From Comamonas sp. (GTDB lineage Bacteria; Pseudomonadota; Gammaproteobacteria; Burkholderiales; Burkholderiaceae_C), in contig JAQVCA010000001.1 of NCBI GenBank assembly GCA_028690035.1, forward strand, positions 219,940 to 283,939: a stretch of 64,000 bases of DNA, read 5' to 3'. The translations under genes and the position numbers were made by a program. Of the stretch, positions 1-9,098 are shown piece by piece (the first letter of the stretch is position 1; every line of letters begins with the position of its first letter). The notes beneath the pieces were generated by a model that worked only from the letters and a program-made list of their open reading frames with translations, was not told the DNA's origin and searched no databases.

Positions 1-1326
1 TCCAACAGGAATGAAGACGAAGTTTGGCCCATTAGACCAAACGCCTATGCTTGATTGTTTTATAGGACTTAATGTTAAAAATTCTATTATTGCATGTATT
101 TGCTCTTCAAGATTAGATTCTTTTATGGAATTTTCTTCTCTGAGTTTTTTTATCATCGCAAGTATATCATCTACTATATGCTCCAATGATTCCCCATAGA
201 AGGTGTATCCGCGTTGGAATTTCATGTAAAACATTAAGTCACTATTAAGATATTTTTCGAGTGATTTTGCTGATGATGCTATTAATAATTGAGAGCATAG
301 TGCACAGGCCTGACAGAATTCAAGTAAGCCGAATTTAAATTTTTTCTGGAAATGTTTTGATAAATACTGATGCGCTTTGAAATAATCGTCAGCATTAATA
401 ATCCATGGTATATAATTTGGACAGAAATTGGAGTCAATATTTTTAAGGCCTAACTTGCTAGCAGTATAATGCCCAGCATTAATGAATGCGCAAAAAATTG
501 ATGCATTCGCGTCCCCAGTATTTGATGGTATAAAAGTTCCTACATTACTTGTCAATCCCTTATTGACAGAGTAATTTTCATCACGAGCATCAAATGAAAG
601 AATAAGTTCATTTTGATCCGATGTCCGTTCTTCTACTAAGTCACCTGCGGATGTCGGAATTATCTTTACGCCTTTTCCCAAGGCTCTCATCTTTGCCCCT
701 ATATACCAATATTGATAAGCCAACCCCTCAATGGCATAGGTATTAGCCAAATCATTTTCAGTAAAATCAGTTAAAACCCACTGAGGGGGAGAATTGAGAA
801 AATGCTTTTTGTAGCTCTCATATATTATGGGTTTTAGAGATTTCCTTAATGACGCATCAAACATTCCTCCGAGGATTTTTTCGAAATCAACTTTACTTGA
901 AAGCGAAAAACCGTCCTCTTGCGTCAAAGACGCATATTTTAATATCGCCTGTTCCGCATAATTTCTAACTGTAACGGTTGTACTATCATTAGTATTGCCT
1001 CCCAATTCATTTGCTAAGAATGGTGAAATTCTTCTATAAATATGCATCCAATAGAATGCTGGGCGTTTTCGTATTATTTTTTCTAATTCTTCTTCTATTT
1101 TTTCTAGTAATTTGCCTAGTGTGGCATATTGTAATTCAGCGTCTTGTTGAGATAAAACATCAAATTGTTCAGAAATTATTGTTCGTCTGAAATTTATGGT
1201 ATCTGTAACGTATCTTTTTTGAAGCATCTCATCGAAATCGCGATGGAGAATTCCAAACGTCAGTCGGTAGTATTCCGGAAGAACTATTGGAGATGGTTTA
1301 TTCTGCTTCGCTTTGCGTTTTTTCAT
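1..1326 (-). CDS. Hypothetical protein, at least 442 codons, truncated at left window edge; probable integron cassette gene
   Basis: Manual reverse-strand translation from ATG at 1326 (MKKRKAKQNKPSPIVLPEYYRLTFGILHRDFDEML...GVWSNGPNFVFIPVG) has no stop through base 1. A TAA directly precedes the ATG in frame. AT-rich against a GC-rich chromosome. Missing from the ORF track, probably because it has no stop inside the window. Confidence 0.8.
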   Translation of the reverse strand, partial: MKKRKAKQNKPSPIVLPEYYRLTFGILHRDFDEMLQKRYVTDTINFRRTIISEQFDVLSQQDAELQYATLGKLLEKIEEELEKIIRKRPAFYWMHIYRRISPFLANELGGNTNDSTTVTVRNYAEQAILKYASLTQEDGFSLSSKVDFEKILGGMFDASLRKSLKPIIYESYKKHFLNSPPQWVLTDFTENDLANTYAIEGLAYQYWYIGAKMRALGKGVKIIPTSAGDLVEERTSDQNELILSFDARDENYSVNKGLTSNVGTFIPSNTGDANASIFCAFINAGHYTASKLGLKNIDSNFCPNYIPWIINADDYFKAHQYLSKHFQKKFKFGLLEFCQACALCSQLLIASSAKSLEKYLNSDLMFYMKFQRGYTFYGESLEHIVDDILAMIKKLREENSIKESNLEEQIHAIIEFLTLSPIKQSSIGVWSNGPNFVFIPVG

Positions 1327-1441
1327 TTAAAACTTCTTGCTAAATTAACTTGGCAAAATGGTAGCAGGCCTTCCTGAACTAGCGATGATTTCGACCAGCA
1401 AAAATCACTTCTACATGTACGCCTATGGTAGTTTGTATTGT

Positions 1442-1500
1442 GGCTAACGAACTAAGGTAAGCGGCGGCTAGAAGCCGTCCGCTTGAGCGCAAGGTTAGAA
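1442..1500 (-). other. attC-like integron recombination site 1
   Basis: Minus strand TTCTAAC-CTTGCGCTC-AAGCGGACGGCTTCTAGCCGCCGCTT-ACCTTAGTTC-GTTAGCC: inverted CTAAC/GTTAG ends, inner AAGCGG/CCGCTT arms and central palindrome, as in classic attC sites. Confidence 0.8.
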
Positions 1501-1682
1501 CCCAAGCCCACGCAACAGCCACCCAAGGCCAGCAGCATAGCCGGAAAAATGAACCTGCACCAGCGCCAATACGACACCAGAAAAACCCAGCCAAAAAACC
1601 AAAGGCAAAACCTACTTTGGGAACACTGGCACAAGCAAAACCGGATTTTTAACAGGCGCGGAATAAGCACGACCGTGGGCAA
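1452..1682 (-). CDS. Small hydrophobic cassette-encoded protein (76 aa), C-terminus encoded within attC site 1
   Basis: ORF MPTVVLIPRLLKIRFCLCQCSQ...ALKRTASSRRLP fills the interval between the two attC-like sites; the start abuts site 2 and the stop lies in site 1. Confidence 0.45.
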   Translation of the reverse strand: MPTVVLIPRLLKIRFCLCQCSQSRFCLWFFGWVFLVSYWRWCRFIFPAMLLALGGCCVGLGSNLALKRTASSRRLP

Positions 1683-1683
1683 G

Positions 1684-1746
1684 TGCTAACGGGCGAGGTA
1701 AGCCGACCGCAGAATGCGGGTCGGCTTTTGACCGAAATGTTAGAAC
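1684..1746 (-). other. attC-like integron recombination site 2
   Basis: Minus strand TTCTAAC-ATTTCGGTCA-AAGCCGACCCGCATTCTGCGGTCGGCTT-ACCTCGCCC-GTTAGCA; same architecture and orientation as site 1. Confidence 0.85.
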
Positions 1747-2161
1747 CAGAAGCCAAAATGGGTAGCCATGATTTGGCGACGGGCACGAACTGCGAAAAAG
1801 CGCAGCGCCACCGAGGCGGCGCAGCGCTTGCAAAACGATAGCTGCTTGCGCTTGCTACGCAAGGGCTGGAGGCCCAAAAGACTGAAAAATGACAAAACGC
1901 CAGCAGGCGAAGCCCGGACAAACGACAAACCAAGCGCTGAACAGCGCTTGAGAAAATAAATGCCGTTTGAATAAACATGGGCGAAATAAATTGGTTTTCA
2001 GTGGTACTAACTAAAATTAGGCAGCCAAATTTTTCAAAAACCAGACCGCCTATTACGAAAAATTTTTCATCTTCCCCCTGAGAAAAAAATTAGGCACCCC
2101 TAAAAAATCCCAGACGGGGCTTCCATCATCCAAACTTTTGTTACACCCGCCTTACAAACCC

Positions 2162-3058
2162 TTACTTCACCAATTCACCCTGCCGTTCGCGCACCACGTC
2201 CTTCAAAAATCGCCACACGGCCTGAATGCGGGGCTCGGTTTTGGCTTCTTCGGGCATGCTCATCCAGAAGGTGCGGGTAAAGCAGGCTTGCTGCGGCAAT
2301 ACGCGCACCAGGGTGGGGTCGCGGTCGGCCATAAAGGCAGGGAGGACTGCCAGACCGGCACCGGCGCGCACGGCTTCGTATTGGGCGGCGATGCTGGTGC
2401 TGCGAAATACAAAACGCGCCGGTTTATGCAGTTGGGCGAGCAATTGCAGTTCTTTCGAAAACAGCAAATCGTCCACGTAATGGATAAAGCGGTGGTGGCG
2501 CAAATCGTCGCTGCTGGCCACCAGGGGGCGGCGCGCCAGATATTGGCGTTCGCCGTAGAGGTAGAGGTGGTAATCGGTGAGTTTGGTAACGACCACCGAG
2601 CCACGCTTGGGCCGCTCTAGAGAGATGACGATGTCGGCCTCGCGGCGGCTCAGGTGCAGCAGGCGCGGCAAGGCGAGCAAATCGACCGACAGTTGCGGGT
2701 AGCGCAAGGTGAGTTGCGCCAGCGGGCGCGCCAGCAGCAGGGTGCCCAGCCCCTCGGTGGCGCCCACTTTCACCAGACCGGCGGGGTCGGCGGCGCTGCT
2801 GCCATCGGGCAGAGCCGCCTGTTCGACACCGCGCACGGCTTTTTCGATGGCCTGCACGGCGGGCAGCAGCTGCTGGCCCGCCTGGGTGGGCTGGTAGCTG
2901 CCCGCCTGGCGCACAAACAGCGCCTGGCCCATGATTTTTTCCAGCGCCTGCAAACGCCGCGCCACGGTGGTGTGCTCCACCCCCAACAGGCGCGCCGCCC
3001 CGGCCAGAGAACCGGCGTGCGCCACCGCCGCAAAAAAGCGCAAATGATCCCAATCCAT
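2162..3058 (-). CDS. LysR family transcriptional regulator
   Basis: 298 aa; N-terminal HTH MDWDHLRFFAAVAHAGSLAGAARLLGVEHTTVARRLQALE. Confidence 0.92.
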   Translation of the reverse strand: MDWDHLRFFAAVAHAGSLAGAARLLGVEHTTVARRLQALEKIMGQALFVRQAGSYQPTQAGQQLLPAVQAIEKAVRGVEQAALPDGSSAADPAGLVKVGATEGLGTLLLARPLAQLTLRYPQLSVDLLALPRLLHLSRREADIVISLERPKRGSVVVTKLTDYHLYLYGERQYLARRPLVASSDDLRHHRFIHYVDDLLFSKELQLLAQLHKPARFVFRSTSIAAQYEAVRAGAGLAVLPAFMADRDPTLVRVLPQQACFTRTFWMSMPEEAKTEPRIQAVWRFLKDVVRERQGELVK

Positions 3059-3189
3059 GCGTGGCAGTGTAGCTGTGCTTGCAGGCAGATTATTTATCTA
3101 TAAAAAATGGCAAAAAGACTTACCAGTCAAGCGTGAGCAGCTATTTTTACAGGAGTAAACTTCAAGAAGCTATATCGTTTTGGTGTAAC

Positions 3190-3410
3190 GCCACCGTTCT
3201 TAGCGCTACGACCGCAGAAGCGCAACTGCTGCGCCAGTACGACAGCGCCCTGCAAGCGTTGAAAATGGTCATAGAAATGCCCGATGCCCGATGCCGATGC
3301 CGATGCCGATGCCGATGCCGATGCCGATGCCGATGCCGATGCCGATGCCGATGCCGATGCCGATGCCGATGCCGACCGCATCATCCGCTCACTCAAACAA
3401 AAAAACTGGG
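3190..3410 (+). pseudogene. Remnant resembling the C-terminus of a Fic-family protein, frameshifted and interrupted by a hexamer repeat
   Basis: TTAEAQLLRQYDSALQALKMVIEMPDA joins (DA)n-DRIIRSLKQKNW if one extra C near 3287 is removed. Resemblance to Fic C-terminal tails is from memory. Confidence 0.4.
3288..3376. repeat. Hexanucleotide tandem repeat (CCGATG), 14 perfect copies plus a partial copy
   Basis: Perfect tract 3288-3371, preceded by a 7-nt variant unit CCCGATG. Confidence 0.97.
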
Positions 3411-3479
3411 CCAGCAGCAGGGTGCCCAGCCCCTCAGTGGCGCCCACTTTGACCAGACCGGCGGGGTCGGCGGCGCTGC
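3411..3479. repeat. Direct duplicate of an internal LysR-gene segment (2731-2799)
   Basis: 69 nt aligned with 2 mismatches; direct comparison of ccagcagcagggtgcccagcccctc[g/a]gtggcgcccacttt[c/g]accagaccggcggggtcggcggcgctgc. Confidence 0.95.
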
Positions 3480-3500
3480 AGCCCCGCCAACACCTTGCCA

Positions 3501-5289
3501 TCAAATGCCTTGGATCAAGGGATCTTCGCCCATCAGCAGCTGATATTGCCGTGCCAATTCGTGCCCCTCACCCAACAAAAGCACCTGGCGCAGTCCCTGG
3601 ATCGTGGTCTGGGCGAACCCTAAATCGTTCATCAGCGAGCTGACCGTCAACCCATCGAGCAGTCCGCCGCGAATGGCTGCAAACAAATGCTTGCGAAATT
3701 GGGCATCGAACGTAGCCATCGACTCATCCAGCGCCTTTAGCCCTGCCAACCACTGCTCCTGCGACACATCGGCCACGCTCAGCGTATGCACATCTTTCAA
3801 GGTTTGCAGCATGTACAGCCGCAGTTCCAGATAGCTGCTGCGGGCGGCGTCCTCCTGAGGCGCTTGCAGAAATTTATGCATGTTGCGCTGCAAACGGTGC
3901 GCATCTTTGACCGCATCCACCAGCTGAAATGCAGCCACTTGGCTGCTGTGCCAGAAATCCTGCTGCGCCCCATCCAAAGGCTGCACCATGCTGCCCATGA
4001 ACTCCAGCAAATCGGCATACACCCCTTTGATGTGCGTTTTGTATAAGGCATCGACGTTGATGGCCTGCTGCTGCAGGCGCTGGCGCAAGTCAGGGTCTTC
4101 ACGCTCCACCGATGCACGCAGATCGGTGGGCGCATATACCGCATGCGCGACCACTTCCAGCGCCAGTCGCCCCATATGCTGCAGTTCTTTGGAGACCGCG
4201 CCACGCGCACTTTCCACCGTCTGTAAGGCCGCAGGCTGCAGGTAACGCGCCCGGGTAATTTGCATGATTTGTTCCGTCCCTGTGGCAATCAGCACGGCTG
4301 GCTCTTGGGCATCGGGCAGCCAGCGCTCCAAGGCGCGGGCCAGCTGCTGCTGCCAAGGCCAAAACACCAGCACGCCCAGTACGTTGAACAGGGTATGGAA
4401 CAGGGCCAGTTGAATCAGCTTGTTCTCGCCCATGCCCACCCAGGCCGTACTTTGCAGCACCAGCCACGTCATGACGGGCAAGGCAAAGAAAGCAATGATG
4501 GCCGTCGTGCAGTTGAACACCATGTGCGCTACGGCCAAGCGCTGCCCGCTGCGAGCGCTGCCAATCATGCCCATCACCCCCGTAGAAACGGCAGAGCCCA
4601 CGTTCGAGCCAATGGCAATCGACAACGCCTGGGTCAGCTCCAACTGCCCGCTGCCCAGCGCCGCCAGCGTTAGCATCAACGTGGCATGGCTCGATTGCAG
4701 CACCACGGTGATCAGCGTGCCCACGCCGACAAACAACAGCGCGCCCCGCATGCCCTCGGCGCTGTAGCGATCCAAACGCAAATCGCCAAAGCTGGAAAAG
4801 CCCTCTTTGATCTCGTCGATGCCAAGAAAAATCAGCGAAATCCCCAGCAAAAAGCGACCAATTGCCTTGCCTTTATCGCCCGAAAAACCCAGCAGCACCC
4901 CAAACACCAGCAACGGCATGGCAATTTTGGACATGCTGATGTTTTGCCCTGCCAGCGCCAGCAGCCAAATACCGCTGGTGGCGCCCAGATTGGCACCAAA
5001 CAGCACGGCAATGCTGCCCACCAACGAAATCAGCCCCGCACTCAAAAATGCAATGGTCAGCAATGACACCAAAGTGCTGGACTGCAGCACAAACGTCGCT
5101 GCAGTACCAAACAGCAGCCCCTTGACCGGTGTGGCCGTACTGGTGGACAACCACTGCTCCAGCTTGCCCCCAGCCAGGCTCTTGAGACCTTGCTCCAGGT
5201 TCTGCATGCCGAACAAAAACAACGCCAAGCCTGCGCACAGCACCAGCCAGCCACTGCTGTACCAGAACGACCACATCAAGGCGGCAAAC
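3501..5289 (-). CDS. Na/Pi cotransporter family protein with C-terminal PhoU-like region
   Basis: Repeated LFGxxxFVLQSST and VVLQSSHATLML motifs. Start likely near MWSFWYSSGWLVLCAG rather than at the annotated 5474. Confidence 0.88.
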
Positions 5290-5398
5290 GCCAGCAGGAT
5301 GAGCGAATGTTTGGAATGAGCTGGATTGATCAAGTCTTGCCTTTGATGCAGATGAAGGGGTGCAGGGGTGCAGAAGTGCAGTTGAAGCACAAAACAAA

Positions 5399-5423
5399 GC
5401 CTCCAAGGCAGGCACCTGGAGGC
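5399..5423 (-). terminator. Possible intrinsic terminator downstream of the ppiC-like gene
   Basis: Hairpin gcctccaaggcaggcacctggaggc. Confidence 0.45.
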
Positions 5424-5532
5424 TCTAGGACAAAACGGCTGTGCAGTGGTGGTGTACCGCCGCCACACTGCCACGACGCAGACGGATCAGGACTGGAACC
5501 CGTACCCACCTGCGACGGTCAAAGCTACATGC

Positions 5533-6324
5533 TTATTCCACCTTGGCCTTGGCACGCAGCTCTTCTTGAAACTGTTGCATCTTCTTTTGCTGCAGCTCTT
5601 GCACGATCTGGGGCTTGACGTCCTCCAGCTTGGGCAATTCGGCAGTGCGAATATCGTCTGTGCGGATGATGTGCCAGCCAAACTGGCTCTTCACGGGCGC
5701 ATCAGCCAGTTGGCCTTTGTCCAGCTTGATCATGGTTTCGGTGAACTCAGGCACGAAGCTGGAAGGATTGGCCCAGCCCAGATCGCCCCCCTGAGCCCCC
5801 GAGCCGGGGTCTTTGGATTCTTTCTTGGCCACATCGGCAAATTTTTTCTTACCTGCCTTGATATCGGCCAGCAGCGCCTTGGCCGTGGCCTCGTCTTCTA
5901 CCAAGATGTGGCTGGTGCGGTACTCCTTGCCACTGTTGGCAGCAGAAAATTTGTCGTACTCCGCCTGCACTTCGGCATCGCTGACCGGATTGCTCTTTTC
6001 AAAGTCGAGGAACAGCTCACGAATCAGGATGGTCTGGCGCGCAATGTCCATGTTGTTCTTAAAGCCAGCAGTGCGCTCCAGGCCACGGCGCTGCGCCTCT
6101 TGAGCAAACACTTCGCGCATGACGACTTCTTCGCGCAGCTGGCTTTCCATTTCGGCGGGCAGGGCTTGGCCGCTGCGCTCTTCAATTTGCTGCTTGAGCA
6201 AGTTCAAACGCTCCATAGGAACGGGTTTGCCGTTCACAACAGCGGCATTCTGTGCCGAAGCGCCCAGGGCTGCCGTGCCCAAAATGGTGGCGGCCACGAT
6301 CTGGGCCAAAAGCTTTTTTTGCAT
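5533..6324 (-). CDS. Peptidylprolyl isomerase, PpiC/parvulin type, exported
   Basis: Signal peptide MQKKLLAQIVAATILGTAALGASAQ; rotamase motifs YRTSHILVEDEATAKALL, GGDLGW, SQFGWHIIR. Confidence 0.9.
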   Translation of the reverse strand: MQKKLLAQIVAATILGTAALGASAQNAAVVNGKPVPMERLNLLKQQIEERSGQALPAEMESQLREEVVMREVFAQEAQRRGLERTAGFKNNMDIARQTILIRELFLDFEKSNPVSDAEVQAEYDKFSAANSGKEYRTSHILVEDEATAKALLADIKAGKKKFADVAKKESKDPGSGAQGGDLGWANPSSFVPEFTETMIKLDKGQLADAPVKSQFGWHIIRTDDIRTAELPKLEDVKPQIVQELQQKKMQQFQEELRAKAKVE

Positions 6325-6402
6325 GGGTAAAGAAGAAAAAGGGAGACAGGAGGAAAAAAGGGAAAACAGCGGCGAATGGCTCGGAACGCCAGGCCCCGTG
6401 AT

Positions 6403-6687
6403 TCAGGCCTCAATGGCCAAGGCATGTAGGCCTTGGTCAAAAAACGGACGCAGACAATCATACACAAGGCGGTGGCGGGCTACTTTGCTCTTCCCGGTAA
6501 AAGCTGCGCTGTCGATGCGTACGCGAAAGTGGGTGCCAAAGCCCGTGCCGTTGGCGCCCGCGTGCCCAGCGTGCAAGTGGCTTTCGTCGATCACCTCCAG
6601 CACGCAGGGATCCAGCTGGATACGCAGGGCCGCCTCCAAGGCGGTTGCGGACACGGGAGCGACACAAGATAAGGGGGTTGCAGTCAT
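6403..6687 (-). CDS. BolA family protein
   Basis: MTATPLS...LEVIDESHLHAGHAG...HFRVRIDSAAFTGKSKVARHRLVYDCL, within the longer ORF 6403-7029. Confidence 0.88.
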   Translation of the reverse strand: MTATPLSCVAPVSATALEAALRIQLDPCVLEVIDESHLHAGHAGANGTGFGTHFRVRIDSAAFTGKSKVARHRLVYDCLRPFFDQGLHALAIEA

Positions 6688-6698
6688 CTGATCGCACC

Positions 6699-7253
6699 TC
6701 AAGGTTGACGGGGTGATTCGGGTGCAGATTCTTGCAAGTAGCGACCCATGTACAGCGCCTGACCCAGCACAAACAGCAGCATCAGCCCCAGGCCGCCAAA
6801 CATTTTGAAGTTCACCCAGGTATCGGTATCGAACTGGTAAGCGACCCACAGGTTGAGGCCGCCCATCGCCGTAAAAAAGCCGATCCACGCCCAGTTGAGC
6901 GTGCGCCACGCCGGCTCGGGCAACTGCAGTTGCGCGCCCATGAGCTTTTGGATGAAGTTTTTCTTGAGCAGCACCTGGCCAATCAGCAACACGCCGCCCA
7001 TCAGCCAGTACAGCACGCTGGGCTTCCACTTGATGAAGTTTTCATCCTGCGCCAGCAAGGTGGCCCCACCAAAGAGCACGATCACCCCAAGGCTGACCCA
7101 TTGCATCGGCTCCACCTTGCCCAGCTTGAAGCGCAGATAGGCGATTTGCACCATCGTTGCCACGATGGCCACAGCAGTGGCCGGATAAATGCCCCACAGC
7201 TTGAACGCCGCAAAGAACAGAACAATCGGGAAAAAATCAATCAACAGTTTCAT
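6699..7253 (-). CDS. yciB: Inner membrane septation protein YciB/IspZ
   Basis: MKLLIDFFPIVLFFAAFKLWGIYPATAVAIVATMVQIAYLRFK; multi-TM. Confidence 0.92.
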   Translation of the reverse strand: MKLLIDFFPIVLFFAAFKLWGIYPATAVAIVATMVQIAYLRFKLGKVEPMQWVSLGVIVLFGGATLLAQDENFIKWKPSVLYWLMGGVLLIGQVLLKKNFIQKLMGAQLQLPEPAWRTLNWAWIGFFTAMGGLNLWVAYQFDTDTWVNFKMFGGLGLMLLFVLGQALYMGRYLQESAPESPRQP

Positions 7254-7260
7254 GCGGTAT

Positions 7261-7725
7261 TCAGGTGTGCGCGCCTGCCTCGGGTTCAGAAAAATGCAGC
7301 GCCGCAGAGTTCATGCAGTAGCGCAGACCTGTGGGTGCCGGGCCATCGGGGAACACGTGGCCCAGGTGCGCGCCGCATTGGCTGCACAAGGTTTCCACGC
7401 GGCGCATGCCGTGGCTGTGGTCGGCCACTTCGGTGATGGCGCCAGGCAGTGCCTGGGAAAAGCTCGGCCAACCACAGCCGGCGTCGAACTTCGTGTCCGA
7501 TACAAACAGCGGCGCATCGCAGCAGATGCAGTGGTACTGGCCCGGGGCCCAGTGCTGCTCGTACTTGCCGGTAAAAGGGCGCTCGGTGGCCGCGTGGCGC
7601 GTGACGGCAAAGGCAGGCAGTTCGGCCTGTTTGGCCTGCAACAGGGCTTGCCACTGTTCGGCGGTTTTCTGGATCGGAAATTGCATAGGGTGTGGTGGAG
7701 CGCCGGGCTTGGGGAAAGTTTCCAT
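7261..7725 (-). CDS. msrB: Peptide-methionine (R)-S-oxide reductase MsrB
   Basis: CxxC pairs ([25 protein letters not shown]), GCGWPSF, and [11 protein letters not shown]. Confidence 0.95.
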   Translation of the reverse strand: METFPKPGAPPHPMQFPIQKTAEQWQALLQAKQAELPAFAVTRHAATERPFTGKYEQHWAPGQYHCICCDAPLFVSDTKFDAGCGWPSFSQALPGAITEVADHSHGMRRVETLCSQCGAHLGHVFPDGPAPTGLRYCMNSAALHFSEPEAGAHT

Positions 7726-7750
7726 CCTGATACCAGGTATCGATCAGGTA

Positions 7751-7846
7751 TAAAAAAGAGAGCTGCTTACGCTTAACACACAAGGATTTTGATAAAAAAT
7801 CACCTTAAAATCCTTGCTAGTAGAGCGGCTACAGCTCTCTTTTTTG
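7751..7846. repeat. Dispersed palindromic repeat, full copy
   Basis: Outer arms AAAAAAGAGAGCTGCTTACGCTT / AGAGCGGCTACAGCTCTCTTTTTT; inner stem AAGGATTTT/AAAATCCTT. Confidence 0.8.
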
Positions 7847-7889
7847 ATAAATCGTGCGCTACTGGCCCAAAGAGCAAGCAGAGCAAACA

Positions 7890-9095
7890 CTAATTGCGCC
7901 GCGCCAGCATGTCCGACGACTGGCCTTGTACCCACTGGCGCACACGCTGCGCATCGCCCAGACGCGCCGCGCCGCTCACGGAATCCAAGAACACCATGAT
8001 GAGCTGGCGCCCGGCGACCTCAGCCTGCATGACCAAGCAGCGCCCGGCTTCAGAGATGTAGCCGGTTTTTTGCAAGCCAATCGACCAATCGTCGTTGCGC
8101 ACCAAGCGGTTGGTGTTGTTGAACTGCAGCACACGGTTGCCGATATCCACCTCTGCGCTGGGGGTGGTAGAAAAATCGCGCAGCACCGAGTTGGCATGGG
8201 CCACGTTCACCAGAGTGGCCAGATCGCGCGCACTCGACTGGTTGCTGCTGGACAAACCGGTGGGATCGACAAAGCGCGTATCCACCATGCCCAGCAGTTT
8301 GGCTTTCATGTTCATCTGGCGCACAAACCGATCCAGTCCGCCCGGGTAGGTACGCCCCAACGCATGGGCAGCACGGTTTTCGCTGGACATCAGAGCCAGG
8401 TGCAACAACTCGCGGCGGCTGAGCTGCGCACCCACGCTCAGGCGCGAGCTGCTGCGCTTGACGGTGTCCACATCGGCTTGGATGATGGTGATGACTTCGT
8501 CCATGGGCTGGCGCGATTCGGTCACGATCAACCCCGTCATGAGCTTGGTGATGGAGGCAATAGGCAGCACCGCTTTTTCGTTCTTGCTGACCAAGACCTC
8601 TTTGGTATCTTGATCCATCACGAACGCTACGCTGGACTGCAGACGCAGCGGATCGCTGGCCAAGTGCAAGCCCGCTTGCTGCCCAAATGAGGGCCGCGCC
8701 ACCACAACAGCGCCCGCTGCGGCTGCACCAACCGCCGCAGCCCGGGCAGCGCGCCGACCGGCATTGCTGCGTTTGGGGGGCGTTGCCTTGGCAAGGCGCT
8801 GGTTCTTAGTTGCCTTATTGCGGGCAACAGGAGAAGTCGTAACTTTCGCCTTAGGTCTGGGTTTGGCGGCCTGGGCCTTGTTCACGCTGGCGGCTGTGGC
8901 CCGCTTTTTGGCAGGAGTCTTGGCCGCCTGGACGCTGGTAGCGCCCAGCGCCAGCGCCCATCCCAGCAGCACCACGCTCATTGTGCGGGCCCAACGCCCG
9001 CCTTTTCTTCCACCCGCCTCAACACCCATGACACCTCCCCAAAGCAGACACAACAACACACACCAAGCGCCCCGCAGGGCGCCTGACAATGTCAA
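7890..9095 (-). CDS. pbpG: D-alanyl-D-alanine endopeptidase (PBP7-like, S11 family)
   Basis: Active-site motifs PIASITKLMTGLI, SSENRAAHALGRTYPGG, LQKTGYISEAGRC. Confidence 0.9.
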   Translation of the reverse strand: MTLSGALRGAWCVLLCLLWGGVMGVEAGGRKGGRWARTMSVVLLGWALALGATSVQAAKTPAKKRATAASVNKAQAAKPRPKAKVTTSPVARNKATKNQRLAKATPPKRSNAGRRAARAAAVGAAAAGAVVVARPSFGQQAGLHLASDPLRLQSSVAFVMDQDTKEVLVSKNEKAVLPIASITKLMTGLIVTESRQPMDEVITIIQADVDTVKRSSSRLSVGAQLSRRELLHLALMSSENRAAHALGRTYPGGLDRFVRQMNMKAKLLGMVDTRFVDPTGLSSSNQSSARDLATLVNVAHANSVLRDFSTTPSAEVDIGNRVLQFNNTNRLVRNDDWSIGLQKTGYISEAGRCLVMQAEVAGRQLIMVFLDSVSGAARLGDAQRVRQWVQGQSSDMLARRN

Positions 9096-9098
9096 AAA

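Noticed and set aside
1747-2161. Possible integrase gene beside the attC sites
   Set aside because: No ORF of integrase size or recognisable tyrosine-recombinase motif between the array and lysR.
3288-3376. Possible CRISPR-like array at the short tandem repeat
   Set aside because: Contiguous 6-bp units without spacers; a simple satellite, not CRISPR.
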